The notes below the pieces were generated by a model, which saw only the letters and a program-made list of their open reading frames with translations, had not been told where the DNA came from and ran no database searches. DNA of 64,000 nucleotides from Streptomyces sp. NBC_01268 (GTDB lineage Bacteria > Actinomycetota > Actinomycetes > Streptomycetales > Streptomycetaceae). The DNA is taken from contig NZ_CP108454.1 in NCBI RefSeq assembly GCF_036240795.1, forward strand, positions 620,001 to 684,000, given 5' to 3'. Position 1 is the stretch's first letter. Every line of letters starts with the position of its first letter. A program made the translations under genes and the position numbers. This document shows positions 1 through 8,799 of this stretch, in pieces.

Positions 1-627
1 CGGCTCTCCCGGCTGGTCGTCGACCCCGAGCGGTTCCCCGACGAGCGCGAGGAGATGCTGTCCGTCGGGATGGGCGCGGTCTACACCCGCACCACGCACC
101 GCGCCGCGCTCCGCCCGGCCGGCTTCGACCCGGCGCCGCTGATCGACCGCTACTTCGACCCCTACGCGCGGGCGATGACCGACGCGGTCGCCGGGCGCCT
201 CGCGGCGGTCGGGCGTGCCGTGATCGTCGACGTCCACTCGTACCCGACGCAGACCCTCCCGTACGAACTGCACGGCGAGGGCCCCCGCCCGCCGGTCTGC
301 CTCGGCACGGACGCCTTCCACACGCCGCCCGCGCTGCTCGCGGCGGCGCGGAAGGCCTTCGCGGGCTTCGGCGAGGTAGGCACCGACAGTCCCTTCGCCG
401 GTACCTACGTGCCGCTGGCCCACTACGGCCGCGATCCGCGCGTCAGCGCCCTCATGGTGGAGATCCGCCGCGACCGGTACATGACCGAACCGGGAGGCCC
501 CGCGGGCCCGGGCGTACGGGCCCTGGGCGCCGCCCTGGCCGAACTGGTCGACGCCGTGAGCGGTCAGGCCCTCCGGGCGCCCCGAGGGCCCCGGGCATCA
601 GCGGGCCGAGAACCGGGCGAAGCGTAA
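1..627 (+). CDS. N-formylglutamate amidohydrolase family protein, C-terminal part (cut by window edge)
   Basis: The reading frame is open from the first base, so the N-terminus lies outside the window; about 208 residues remain. The opening residues LSRLVVDPERFPDE and the following MGAVYTRTTH match the family segment that carries substrate and metal contacts, and VDVHSYP supplies a further metal-binding histidine. Members are zinc-dependent hydrolases that release glutamate from N-formylglutamate at the end of one histidine-degradation route; many actinobacterial copies have unproven substrates. The frame ends in TAA at 625-627, directly before the next gene. No hut genes are visible nearby, so the substrate is inferred from the family only. 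Confidence 0.85.
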   Translation, partial: RLSRLVVDPERFPDEREEMLSVGMGAVYTRTTHRAALRPAGFDPAPLIDRYFDPYARAMTDAVAGRLAAVGRAVIVDVHSYPTQTLPYELHGEGPRPPVCLGTDAFHTPPALLAAARKAFAGFGEVGTDSPFAGTYVPLAHYGRDPRVSALMVEIRRDRYMTEPGGPAGPGVRALGAALAELVDAVSGQALRAPRGPRASAGREPGEA

Positions 628-628
628 A

Positions 629-883
629 ATGGGGCGGGTGAGCGTACACAGGTACGAGCTGGTGTTCTCCGGCGGCGAAGGCCCCGCGGAGGAGCACGTC
701 GTCGTCGAGCGGACCGCCGCCAAGGGGCCCGGCGGGCATCCCGTCTACACCGACGCGACCGGCATCATCCGCGCCGAGATCAGCGACCGCGACGAAGTGC
801 GCGTCCTCGCCTCCGGCGGGCACCAGGAAGCCCCTCAGAGCGTCGTGGCCCGGCCGCTTCCCGGCGAGGCCCATGAGGCCTGA
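629..883 (+). CDS. small conserved hypothetical protein (DUF6296-like)
   Basis: This 84-residue protein starts one base after the upstream stop codon; a GTG at 638 is an alternative start. The sequence YELVFSGG, then GGHPVYTDATGI and a short acidic strand-rich stretch, resemble small Streptomyces proteins of the DUF6296 type, whose function is unknown. No signal peptide or membrane segment is visible. Tight spacing suggests co-transcription with the upstream amidohydrolase gene. Its 3' end overlaps the convergent gene on the minus strand by 49 bp. The family assignment is from memory of the motif pattern and is tentative. Confidence 0.6.
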   Translation: MGRVSVHRYELVFSGGEGPAEEHVVVERTAAKGPGGHPVYTDATGIIRAEISDRDEVRVLASGGHQEAPQSVVARPLPGEAHEA

Positions 884-1512
884 GCCCCGCCGGGTACCGC
901 CGCCGTGAGGCGCTCCCTGAGCCGGGTGGCGGTGTACGGGGTCATCGTCCTGACGGCCATCCACGAACCGTCCGGGAACGCGATGTCCACGCCCCGGCGA
1001 CGCCGCCGGGGGTACGGAGTGGCGCGGACTCCGGCGTGGGCGAACCGCACTGCCTCCCCGTCGGACTGCCAGGGCGCGCGGACCGTGAGGCCACCGTCCG
1101 CGTCGGGCACCAGCCGGAAGTCGGCCTCCTCCGCGCGCAGCGCGTCCCGTGTCCAGTACGGCTCGTGGACGGCGATCAGCAGACGGCCGGCCTCGCTGTC
1201 CCAGCCGCCGCGCACACCGGGCCCCACCACGATCCGCGCCAGCAGCCGGAACGCCTTCCGTACCGGTTCGAGCAGCGCCCCCAGGGCCTCCAGCGGATCC
1301 TCCGGCAGCGCGAGGAGGAACCGGACGAGGAAGACGTCCCGGAGCGAGCGCAGGCGGCTCCGCCGCGGATGCGTCGGCAGCCGCCGCACCGGCGCTCGGC
1401 GCCCGTACGGCGCGGTCTCGACATCGAAGCCCGGTTCCGTGCAGCCCTGGGCCATGGCCCCCCACCGGTCCGCCCGCCTCCACGGTCCCTCCCCGATCCG
1501 CCCGGTCACCAC
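835..1512 (-). CDS. conserved hypothetical protein
   Basis: A 225-residue minus-strand protein with good third-position GC bias. The C-terminal half looks like a folded domain with the segments VDIAFPDGSWMAVRTMTPY and TATRLRERLT; the N-terminal 50 residues are Arg- and Pro-rich, so the true start may lie downstream of the GTG at 1512. I do not recognise the family. There is no signal peptide or membrane helix. It converges on and overlaps the DUF6296-like gene by 49 bp, so one of the two gene ends could be mis-called, but both frames have coding-like composition. Confidence 0.55.
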   Translation of the reverse strand: MVTGRIGEGPWRRADRWGAMAQGCTEPGFDVETAPYGRRAPVRRLPTHPRRSRLRSLRDVFLVRFLLALPEDPLEALGALLEPVRKAFRLLARIVVGPGVRGGWDSEAGRLLIAVHEPYWTRDALRAEEADFRLVPDADGGLTVRAPWQSDGEAVRFAHAGVRATPYPRRRRRGVDIAFPDGSWMAVRTMTPYTATRLRERLTAAVPGGAQASWASPGSGRATTL

Positions 1513-1621
1513 GGCCCGGCCGCCCGGATCCGGGATGATCGTACGGTGCCCGGCCGCCCGCCCCCGGAGGGATGGGCTCCCGGGGGGCGCGCGGGCGGCG
1601 GGCGTCGCCTAAGCTGCCCGG

Positions 1622-1945
1622 ATGACCAGCACCGACCCCACCGAGTCCGCTCCGCGCTACGTGCGCGTCACCATCGAGCTCGTCGCCGAGATCACCGACG
1701 AGGACGCGCTCAAGGCCGCCGCCCTCACCCAGGTCCAGGACGACGAGTACCTGGAGGAGGACGAGCGCGCCCAGGCCGTCGAGGCCATCGACGTGGACCC
1801 GTCCGGCTCCCTCGCCCACTTCATCGACCCGGTCGCCCTCCTCGGCGCCGTCCCGGGTGTCGAGCTCGCCTCGGCGACCTGGGAGTCCGCGCACACCGAG
1901 TTCGACCCCGACGACGAGACCTGGGAGGAGCACTCCCTGGACTGA
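1622..1945 (+). CDS. conserved hypothetical acidic protein
   Basis: A 107-residue, strongly acidic protein (many Asp and Glu, for example EYLEEDERAQ and DPDDETWEEHSLD). It has a beta-strand start (RYVRVTIELVAEITDEDALK) followed by an alpha-helical stretch, and no transmembrane or signal sequence. The pattern is that of a small cytosolic alpha/beta protein common in streptomycetes with no assigned function. The ATG at 1622 is the only sensible start. It lies 50 bp upstream of the kinase gene and may share its promoter; nothing in the sequence links them functionally. Confidence 0.7.
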   Translation: MTSTDPTESAPRYVRVTIELVAEITDEDALKAAALTQVQDDEYLEEDERAQAVEAIDVDPSGSLAHFIDPVALLGAVPGVELASATWESAHTEFDPDDETWEEHSLD

Positions 1946-1995
1946 TCGCCCCACCGGGCGCGATCCTGTCCCGGTACATCGCGCGAGGGGGCACC

Positions 1996-4182
1996 ATGAA
2001 GCCGCTGGAGTCGAACGACCCGGAGTCGGTCGGCGGGGGAAGATACCGACTGGTCGGGCGGCTCGGACAGGGCGGCATGGGCGTCGTCTACCTCGGCCGT
2101 TCCCGGTCAGGGCGGGCGGTCGCGGTCAAGGTCGTACGGCCCGAGCTGAGCACCGACCCCGAGTTCCTGCGCCGGTTCGCCCGCGAGGTGCAGGCGGCGC
2201 GGCAGGTCGGCGGATTCCACACCGCTCCCGTCGTCGACGCCGACCCCCACGCGGATCCCGCCTGGCTGGTGACCGCCTACGTCCCCGGGCCGACCCTGCG
2301 CGCGGTCCTGGACCGGGTGGGGGCGCTGCCCGAGGACAGCCTCACCGTGTTGGCCGCGGGCCTCGCGGAGGCCCTGGAGGCGATCCACCGGGCCGGAGTG
2401 GTCCACCGCGACCTCAAGCCGGCCAACATCATCGTCGCCGAGGACGGCCCCCGCGTCATCGACTTCGGCATCGCCAGGGCACTGGACGGCACGGCCGCCC
2501 TGACCCAGACGGGCTTCCAGGTCGGCACGCCCGGTTACCTCGCGCCCGAGCAGCTCACGGGCGGCGGCATCACCCCGGCCGTGGACATGTTCGCGCTCGG
2601 GGTGGTGCTCGCCCAGGCGGCCGGCTGCTCGCCGTACGGCGAGGGCCCGTCGGCCGGGTGGCTGTACCGGGTGGTGCACGAGGAGCCCGACCTGAGCGCC
2701 GTCCCCGCGTCGCTGCGGGACGCCCTCGCGGCCTGCCTGTCCAAGGACCCGCTGCACCGCCCCACCCCGACCGCCTTCCTCCAGGGCCTCACCGTCCGGC
2801 ACCGCGCGGACGGCGGCTGGTTGCCGGACGAGGCGACCCGACTGCTCGGCCCCGGGAAGGACCCGGACGCCGGGCGAGGACCGGAGCGGGACCCCGCGCC
2901 ACGGCCCGAGCCGGATCCGGAGCCACGGCCCGAGCCGGAGCCCGAGTGGGACTCTTTGCCGGTCACCCCGCCCGTGACCCCGCCGGAGACCTCGCAGGAC
3001 GTGCCGGTGCCCGCCGCAGCACCGCCGGAGCACCCCGCCACCGTCGCCGCACGGCCCGAGGGCGGCGAGATCAGCGTCGAGCAGGCCGTGACGAGCCTCC
3101 CGACGCCGCCGCTGCCGCTGCCGCTTCCCGAGCCCCTACCGGAACCGGCCCCCCTCCCGACGCTCCCTCACACCCCCTCCGCCGAGCGGCCCGGTCCCCA
3201 GCGCCCGACCCGGCGTACGGCCGTCGGTGCCGCCCTCCTGGTGTGCGCAGTCGCCGCCACCGCGGGCCTGTTGGTCTGGCGCCCGTGGGAGGGCGCGCCC
3301 GGCACCGGGGACAAGCCGAAGGCGGACGCGTCGTCGTCGAGCCGGTCCCCCGCCGCGTTCCCGACGGCTCCCCTGCTCGTTCGGATGGACACCGCGCCCG
3401 GCTGGCCCCGGGCCTGCCACGGTGTGATCGCCGTTCGCGCGTCCACGACGGACCGCCCGCGCACACTGCTGCCCGGCGGCACCTGCGACGTCCTGCCGCA
3501 GTGGGCTCCGGACCGGCGGTCGTTCGCGTTCACGCGGGTGACGCCCGAGGGGTCGGCGGTGTGGACGGCGAACGCGGACGGCTCCGGCGAGCGGCTCGTC
3601 GCCGAGATCGCCGGCGGGCGCGTCTCCTGGTCCCCGGACGGCGCTCGCCTCGCCGTCCTCCGCGACAAGGACGGGGTGCAGCAGCTGTTCGCGGTGGACG
3701 TCTCGGACGGCTCGGCCCGGCAACTCACCACCGGTACGCGGCGGGTGGAGGATCCGGCCTGGTCGCCGGACGGGACCCGGATCGCCGTCTCCCTGGAGGC
3801 CTCGCCGGGCGACTGGCAGATCCACGTGGTGGACCCGTCCGCGCCCGACAGCGCGCCGCGCCAGGTGACGCGTCTGCCGCACCCGGCGCTGGACGCGGTG
3901 TGGTCGCCGGACGGGCGGACGTTCGCGTACACGGCGGGGACGTACAAGGGCAGCACCAAGGGGGACATCCGGCTGGTCGGCACGGACGGGTCGGGGGACC
4001 GCCCGCTGGTGGCGACCGACGCCCACGAGATGGATCCGGCGTGGTCGGCGGACGGGCGCTGGCTGGCCTTCGTCCGTGGCCCGTACGAGACGCCGGTCGT
4101 CTGGGCCGTGCGCGCGGACGGCACGGGCCAGCGCAGGCTGACGACCGGCAGCACGTCGGAGGGCCACCCCGCCTGGCGCTGA
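1996..4182 (+). CDS. membrane-anchored serine/threonine protein kinase with C-terminal PD40 (TolB-like) propeller
   Basis: A 728-residue Hanks-type kinase. The ATG at 1996 was chosen because the kinase fold begins directly after it (GRYRLVGRLGQGGMGVVYLG); the frame is open much further upstream. Visible catalytic parts are Lys45 in VAVKVV, HRDLKPAN with Asp139, DFG with Asp156, and GTPGYLAPEQ in the activation segment. Residues 270-405 are a Pro/Glu-rich linker. One hydrophobic helix (about 407-427, ending LLVWRPW) places the C-terminus outside. Residues 470-728 carry repeated W-S-P-D-G units of a PD40 beta-propeller, likely an extracytoplasmic sensor that binds sugar polymer or protein. Kinase plus propeller is a known actinobacterial layout; ligand and targets are unknown. 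Confidence 0.93.
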   Translation: MKPLESNDPESVGGGRYRLVGRLGQGGMGVVYLGRSRSGRAVAVKVVRPELSTDPEFLRRFAREVQAARQVGGFHTAPVVDADPHADPAWLVTAYVPGPTLRAVLDRVGALPEDSLTVLAAGLAEALEAIHRAGVVHRDLKPANIIVAEDGPRVIDFGIARALDGTAALTQTGFQVGTPGYLAPEQLTGGGITPAVDMFALGVVLAQAAGCSPYGEGPSAGWLYRVVHEEPDLSAVPASLRDALAACLSKDPLHRPTPTAFLQGLTVRHRADGGWLPDEATRLLGPGKDPDAGRGPERDPAPRPEPDPEPRPEPEPEWDSLPVTPPVTPPETSQDVPVPAAAPPEHPATVAARPEGGEISVEQAVTSLPTPPLPLPLPEPLPEPAPLPTLPHTPSAERPGPQRPTRRTAVGAALLVCAVAATAGLLVWRPWEGAPGTGDKPKADASSSSRSPAAFPTAPLLVRMDTAPGWPRACHGVIAVRASTTDRPRTLLPGGTCDVLPQWAPDRRSFAFTRVTPEGSAVWTANADGSGERLVAEIAGGRVSWSPDGARLAVLRDKDGVQQLFAVDVSDGSARQLTTGTRRVEDPAWSPDGTRIAVSLEASPGDWQIHVVDPSAPDSAPRQVTRLPHPALDAVWSPDGRTFAYTAGTYKGSTKGDIRLVGTDGSGDRPLVATDAHEMDPAWSADGRWLAFVRGPYETPVVWAVRADGTGQRRLTTGSTSEGHPAWR

Positions 4183-4270
4183 CGACCCACCCCGACTGCC
4201 GCACGCACGGACGGCAGTTGGGGACTCCTCGGTCATCCCGAAGGCTTGACAGGGCGACGGCACGCTCACA

Positions 4271-4290
4271 TTCTGAGAGCGCTCTCAGAA
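4271..4290. promoter_or_regulatory. perfect 20-bp palindrome upstream of GH64 glucanase (LacI-type operator candidate)
   Basis: TTCTGAGAGCGCTCTCAGAA is its own reverse complement. It sits 44 bp before the GTG start of the GH64 gene. The core GAGAGCGCTCTC has the central CG step and G/C symmetry typical of LacI-family operators. It differs from the CebR box (TGGGAGCGCTCCCA) at both flanks, which suggests a separate LacI repressor for beta-1,3-glucan use rather than CebR. Confidence 0.7.
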
Positions 4291-4333
4291 CGGATTCCCC
4301 CCACTCCCCCCACGATCCCCAAGGAGCCCCCCC

Positions 4334-5572
4334 GTGCCCTCCCCCACCCACCGACGCCGACGGCGGATCCCCCGTACCCTGCTCGCCCTCACGCCCGTGG
4401 CCGCGGTCGCGGCCCTCCTCGTCCCCTCCCCCACCGTCAACGCCGTGGTGGCTCCCGCCCCGGCGCAGGCCGCCGTCCCCGCGACCATCCCGCTCACCGT
4501 CAAGAACGACTCCCGCCGCACGGAGCCGGTCTACCTCTACAACCTCGGCACCGAGCTCTCCACCGGCCGGCAGGGCTGGGCCGACGCGGGCGGGACCTTC
4601 CACCCGTGGCCGGCCGGCGGCCCGGTCCCCTCACCCGCGCCCGACGCCTCCATACCGGGCCCGGCCGCCGGCCAGTCCCTGACGATCCGGATGCCCAAGT
4701 TCTCGGGACGCGTGTACTTCAGCTACGGTCGGAAGCTGGTCTTCCAGGTGGCCACGGGCGGGCTCGTGCAGCCGGCCGTCCAGAACCCGAGCGACCCCAA
4801 CCGGGACATCCTCTTCAACTGGTCCGAGTACACGCTCAACGACGCCGGGCTGTGGATCAACAGCACCCAGGTGGACATGTTCTCCGCCCCGTACGCCGTC
4901 GGCGTCAAGCGGCCCGACGGCGGCGTGGCCACCACGGGGCACCTCAGGCCGGGCGGTTACCGCGGCTTCTTCGACGCGCTCCGCGCGCAGCCCGGCGGCT
5001 GGGCGGGGCTGATCCGGACGCGGTCCGACGGGACCCTCCTGCGCGCGCTCGCGCCGGGCCACGGCATCGAGGCCGGTGCACTGCCACGGGATGTCATGGC
5101 CGGCTACATCGACCGCGTCTGGGCCCGGTACGCCGGCTCGACGCTGACGGTCACGCCCTTCGCGGACCGCCCGTCCGTCGTCTACTACGGGCGGGTGTCC
5201 GGTGACACCATGAACTTCACCGACGCCTCGGGCGCCGTCGTGACGTCCTTCCGCAAGCCCGACTCCGACAGCGTGTTCGGCTGCTACAAGCTGCTGGACG
5301 CCCCGAACGACCAGGTGCGCGGCCCCATCTCCCGCACCCTGTGCGCGGGTTACAACCGCTCGACCCTGCTCACCAACCCGCACCAGCCGGACACCTCGGC
5401 GGCGGGCTTCTACCAGGACGCGGTGACCAACCACTACTCCCGGAAGGTCCATGCCCAGATGGCGGACGGCAAGGCGTACGGGTTCGCCTTCGACGACGTC
5501 GGCGCGCAGGAGTCGCTCGTCCACGACGCCGATCCGCGGCAGGCGTTCCTCACGCTCGACCCGCTCGACTGA
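4334..5572 (+). CDS. secreted glycoside hydrolase family 64 beta-1,3-glucanase
   Basis: A 412-residue secreted enzyme. It starts at GTG 4334 with AAGGAG seven bases upstream. A signal peptide occupies roughly residues 1-46 (RRRRR, hydrophobic core, AQA-A cleavage region). The mature part starts IPLTVKNDSRRTEPVYLYN and continues with the PKFSGRVYFSYG and NRDILFNWSEYT segments characteristic of GH64, a family known for laminaripentaose-producing beta-1,3-glucanases of Streptomyces. It would cleave fungal or plant beta-1,3-glucan outside the cell. No carbohydrate-binding module follows the catalytic domain, so this is the short form. The 20-bp palindrome just upstream probably controls it. It converges with the subtilisin gene across a strong terminator. 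Confidence 0.9.
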   Translation: MPSPTHRRRRRIPRTLLALTPVAAVAALLVPSPTVNAVVAPAPAQAAVPATIPLTVKNDSRRTEPVYLYNLGTELSTGRQGWADAGGTFHPWPAGGPVPSPAPDASIPGPAAGQSLTIRMPKFSGRVYFSYGRKLVFQVATGGLVQPAVQNPSDPNRDILFNWSEYTLNDAGLWINSTQVDMFSAPYAVGVKRPDGGVATTGHLRPGGYRGFFDALRAQPGGWAGLIRTRSDGTLLRALAPGHGIEAGALPRDVMAGYIDRVWARYAGSTLTVTPFADRPSVVYYGRVSGDTMNFTDASGAVVTSFRKPDSDSVFGCYKLLDAPNDQVRGPISRTLCAGYNRSTLLTNPHQPDTSAAGFYQDAVTNHYSRKVHAQMADGKAYGFAFDDVGAQESLVHDADPRQAFLTLDPLD

Positions 5573-5592
5573 GTCCGGACGCGGATGCCGAA

Positions 5593-5633
5593 CGCCCCGC
5601 CTCCGCCGTGCAGTTCACGGCGGGGGCGGGGCG
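5593..5633. terminator. bidirectional hairpin terminator
   Basis: An 18-bp stem (one T-G pair) with the five-base loop CAGTT lies between the convergent GH64 and subtilisin genes. The arms are 5593-5610 and 5616-5633. There is no T tract, as is usual for streptomycete terminators. Confidence 0.8.
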
Positions 5634-5667
5634 CGGGTGCGTCCGGGTGGAGCCGGGGGCGCGCTGC

Positions 5668-7479
5668 CTAGAAGGTGAGGTTCCAGGCGTCGACGCGGCC
5701 GGTGTCCTGGCTGGCGATGTCCTGGACGCGGAGCTTCCAGGTGCCGTTGGCCACCTCGGAGGAGGCGTTGACGGTGTACGTCTTGAGGACGTCGTCGGCG
5801 CTGTCGCTGTTGGAGAAGTCCTCCAGCGGGTACACCGTGCCGTCGGGAGCGACGAGGGTGAGCACGAGGTCACCGCGGTAGGTGTGCTTGATGTCCACGC
5901 CGACCTTGAGGGTCGCCGGGGCGTTGCCGGTGACGCCGGAGACCGTGATCGGGCTCTCCACGGTGGCGTTGTCGACGATGGTGACGTCGTTCAGGTTCTC
6001 GAAGTACGGGCCGGTGGGGGGCGTGGTGGTGCCGCCGACGGCCTTCAGGGCGTCGACCGCGCCTTCGCCGAAGAAGCCGTTCTTGGCCGTGGTGCCCTGG
6101 CAGCGGGTGTCCGAGGGGCAGGCCTTGTCGTTCGCCTGGGTGGCGAGCGCGGCGCGGATGTCCGCCGGGGTGTAGGTCGGGTGGGCGCTCGCGATGAGCG
6201 CGGCGACGCCGGTGACGTGCGGAGAGGCCATCGAGGTGCCGCTCATGTTGCCGTACTTGCCGCCCGGCAGCGTCGAGTACACCTGGGTGGCACCGTCGCC
6301 GCCCGGCGCGGCGACGTCGATGACGCCGTTGCCGAAGTTGGAGTACGAGGCCTTGGCGCCGCCGCTGGCCTGCGCGGCGACGGTCACGACGCCCGGGAGC
6401 TCGGTCGGGATGTCGATGCAGGCGTTGGTGATGGTGCGGGTGACCGGGGTGGAGTCGTTCGGGCTCTCCGAGTCGGTCGTCTTGTTCGCCAGGTCGTAGT
6501 TGGAGTTGCCGGCGGCGGCGACCTGGAGCGAACCCTTGCCCTCGGCGTACGCCTGGGCGCGGCGGACGCCCTCGATGATGGCGGCCTGGTCCACGTTGTC
6601 GGGGCAGTTGAACTGCCACGGGTCCGTGTAGTAGCTGTTGTTGGTGACCTTGAAGCCGTGGTCACCGGCCCAGACGAAGCCGCAGATGGTGTTCTCCGCG
6701 AAGAACAGGCTGCTGGTGGGCTCCGCGATGCGGACCGAGGAGATCTTCACGCCCGGCGCGACGCCGATGACGCCCTTGCCGTTCTTGGCGGCGGCGATCG
6801 TGCCGGCGACGTGGGTGCCGTGGGTGCCGACGTCGCGCCAGGCACCGGCGCGGGTGTCCGCCTTGCCGTAGGCGCAGGAGGCGGAGTCGGCGGCGTTGAA
6901 GTTGGGCGCGATGTCCTGGTGCTGGTCGTCGACGCCGGTGTCCAGGACGCCGACCTTCACCGAGGCGGATCCGGTGCTGACGGCCCAGGCCTGGTCGGCC
7001 TTGATCTGGGTCATGTCCCAGCGGTTGGACTCGGTCAGCGTCGTCGTGGACTGCGTCGGGTTCGCGGGCAGCGCCGGGGAGTAGGCGTCGGCGGGGACGT
7101 CGGAGGTACGCGTCGCGCCGACCTGCTGCACACCGGAGACGCCGCGCATGGTGGCGGCGAAGGAGGCGCTGGTGGAGTGGGCCACGATGACGCCGATGGC
7201 GTCATAGGCGGCGAAGACGGTGCCGCCGTTGGCGGTCACGGCCGTCTGCGCGGAGGCGGTGGCGCCGGGCGCCGTGATGACCAGGTAGGCGCGGGTGCCG
7301 GCGGCCCAGGTGCCGGTGGTGGCCTGCGGGGCGGTCACCGCGCGGGTGCCCGTCGCCGCGGCGGGGGCCACGGGTCCGGTCGGTGCGGCCTGGGCGGGGG
7401 CGGCGAGGGCGACGGCGGCGCTGACGACGGCAGCGGCCGCGATCGTGAGTCTCAGCCGGCTGGATATGTGGGAAAACAA
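5668..7479 (-). CDS. secreted S8 (subtilisin-like) serine protease with C-terminal P domain
   Basis: A 603-residue secreted protease. I place the start at TTG 7479, preceded by GGAGG, because a clean signal peptide follows (ISSRLRLTIAAAAVVSAAVA, then APAQA-A); the longer open frame has no better site. A propeptide (I9-like, about 35-135) precedes the catalytic domain. The triad is Asp180 (GVLDTGVD), His220 (GTHGTHVAG) and Ser416 (SGTSMASPHV), with oxyanion Asn325 (AAAGNS). Residues 490-603 form a proprotein-convertase P domain ending QDTGRVDAWNLTF, probably aiding folding or stability. It likely digests extracellular protein. It is monocistronic between two outward intergenic regions. Confidence 0.92.
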   Translation of the reverse strand: MFSHISSRLRLTIAAAAVVSAAVALAAPAQAAPTGPVAPAAATGTRAVTAPQATTGTWAAGTRAYLVITAPGATASAQTAVTANGGTVFAAYDAIGVIVAHSTSASFAATMRGVSGVQQVGATRTSDVPADAYSPALPANPTQSTTTLTESNRWDMTQIKADQAWAVSTGSASVKVGVLDTGVDDQHQDIAPNFNAADSASCAYGKADTRAGAWRDVGTHGTHVAGTIAAAKNGKGVIGVAPGVKISSVRIAEPTSSLFFAENTICGFVWAGDHGFKVTNNSYYTDPWQFNCPDNVDQAAIIEGVRRAQAYAEGKGSLQVAAAGNSNYDLANKTTDSESPNDSTPVTRTITNACIDIPTELPGVVTVAAQASGGAKASYSNFGNGVIDVAAPGGDGATQVYSTLPGGKYGNMSGTSMASPHVTGVAALIASAHPTYTPADIRAALATQANDKACPSDTRCQGTTAKNGFFGEGAVDALKAVGGTTTPPTGPYFENLNDVTIVDNATVESPITVSGVTGNAPATLKVGVDIKHTYRGDLVLTLVAPDGTVYPLEDFSNSDSADDVLKTYTVNASSEVANGTWKLRVQDIASQDTGRVDAWNLTF

Positions 7480-7673
7480 TGCGTCCTCCGATGGCCCGGG
7501 ACGCTGGTGGCGCCGGCCGGGTCCTGTGATGTGTGGGGTGGACGCAAGATCCCAGGCCACAGGTACCGGAGGGAAGGATTCTGCCTGACAAGCCCCTTTT
7601 CGTTACACGTTGTTGATCTGATGTGACAGCAATCTGACAACATTCGGCCGCAGTTGGCGCAGAATGGACCTTC

Positions 7674-8039
7674 ATGAAGCTGCCCGCACCCCTGCACGTC
7701 CTGAACGAGACCCTGGCGTTCCTCCTGGAGCTCGCGGCTCTGGCCCTGCTGGCCTGCTGGGGCTGGCAGACCCCGGAGTCCACCGTCCCCCGCCTCCTCC
7801 TCGCCGCGGCCGCCCCCGCCGCCGCGGCCACCGTGTGGGGCCTCTTCGCCGCCCCGAAGGCCCGGATCCGTCTCCCCCTCGCGGGTGTCCTCGGTGTGAA
7901 GGCCCTGGTCTTCGGCTCCGCGACGGGCGCGCTGTACGCCCTGGCCGGGCCGGGCCTGGCACTCGCCTTCGGCGTCGTGGCGACCGTCAACACCGCCCTG
8001 GCCACGCTGGGGAGGAGGGGCCGAGGCAGCGGCGCGTGA
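7674..8039 (+). CDS. DUF2568 (YrdB-family) membrane protein
   Basis: A 121-residue hydrophobic protein with four predicted membrane helices: residues about 12-30, 40-58, 68-86 and 90-108. The opening (LHVLNETLAFLLELAALALL) and WGLFAAPKARIRLP are typical of DUF2568/YrdB. Function is unknown. It starts at ATG 7674 and is divergent from the subtilisin gene with a 194-bp intergenic region that contains no recognisable operator. It is not obviously linked to its neighbours. Confidence 0.85.
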   Translation: MKLPAPLHVLNETLAFLLELAALALLACWGWQTPESTVPRLLLAAAAPAAAATVWGLFAAPKARIRLPLAGVLGVKALVFGSATGALYALAGPGLALAFGVVATVNTALATLGRRGRGSGA

Positions 8040-8076
8040 GGAATCCGCCGGTACGGGGCGGCCGTGGGCGGGCCCC

Positions 8077-8729
8077 TCAGCCGAGGACGAACGGCAGCCG
8101 CGCCGCGAGCGGGCCGAGGGCGGCCGTCTCCTCGGAGGTCGGGGCGCGTCGGCCGGTGCCGACCAGCAGCGCCGCCTCGTCCGTGAAGGACGCGGGGAAC
8201 GGGGCCACGGCGATCCGCTCCAGGGCGCCCCGTGCCGCCGCCGGCGTCTCCGCGGGCGGGCGGGCCGCCGCCGGGAGGTGGGCGATCAGGTCGAGGTGGT
8301 GCACCGTCCACTCGAGGACGTACGCGGACAGGTAGTCGCCGGCCGTCAGCACCTGGCCGCGGGTGCCCACGAGGGCGGCGGGTCGGCGAGTTGCGCGGCG
8401 CGGCCCGCCGCGGAACCCACGTCGTCGAGGTGGAACCTGAGCAGCCCGGGATCTCCGTACGCGGCGGCCAACCGCGGGATCAGCGCGTCGAGCGGGTCGT
8501 CGCCGGTCCGCGGTTCGACCGGTTCCCAGGAGGTGACCGCGTCCGCGGTCGGCGCGGTCGTGGCGGGCGTGACCAGGGTGATCAGGACGTCCTGGGCGTC
8601 GATGACCAGGTGACACACCAGGTCCCGCACGAGCCGGCCGGCACAGCCGGAGGGGCGCGCGAAGTCCTCGTCCGGGGTGTCGGCGACCGCCGCGCGCAAC
8701 GCCGACCAGGAACGCGAGAAGAGGTCCAC
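8077..8729 (-). pseudogene. maleylpyruvate isomerase-family (DinB-fold, mycothiol-dependent) protein, frameshifted
   Basis: Two minus-strand frames together make one protein. The first half, from GTG 8729, reads DLFSRSWSALRAAVADTPDE through RLVRDLVCHLVIDAQD to AQLADPP; the second half continues as ALVGTRGQVLTAGDYLSAY and VLEWTVHHLDLIAHLP to the end. The switch lies near 8375-8385 in a G/C run (ccgccgccctc on the minus strand), and the total length of 653 nt is one short of 218 codons, so a single missing base explains it. The family uses mycothiol as cofactor, often with unknown substrate. This may be a real inactivating mutation or a sequencing error in a GC-rich run. Confidence 0.75.
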
Positions 8730-8799
8730 GTCGGCACCGTACGGGTGGGCGCGGGGGCGGACTAGCAGGCGCGGTCCGGCCGGGCCCCGCGCCCCGCCG

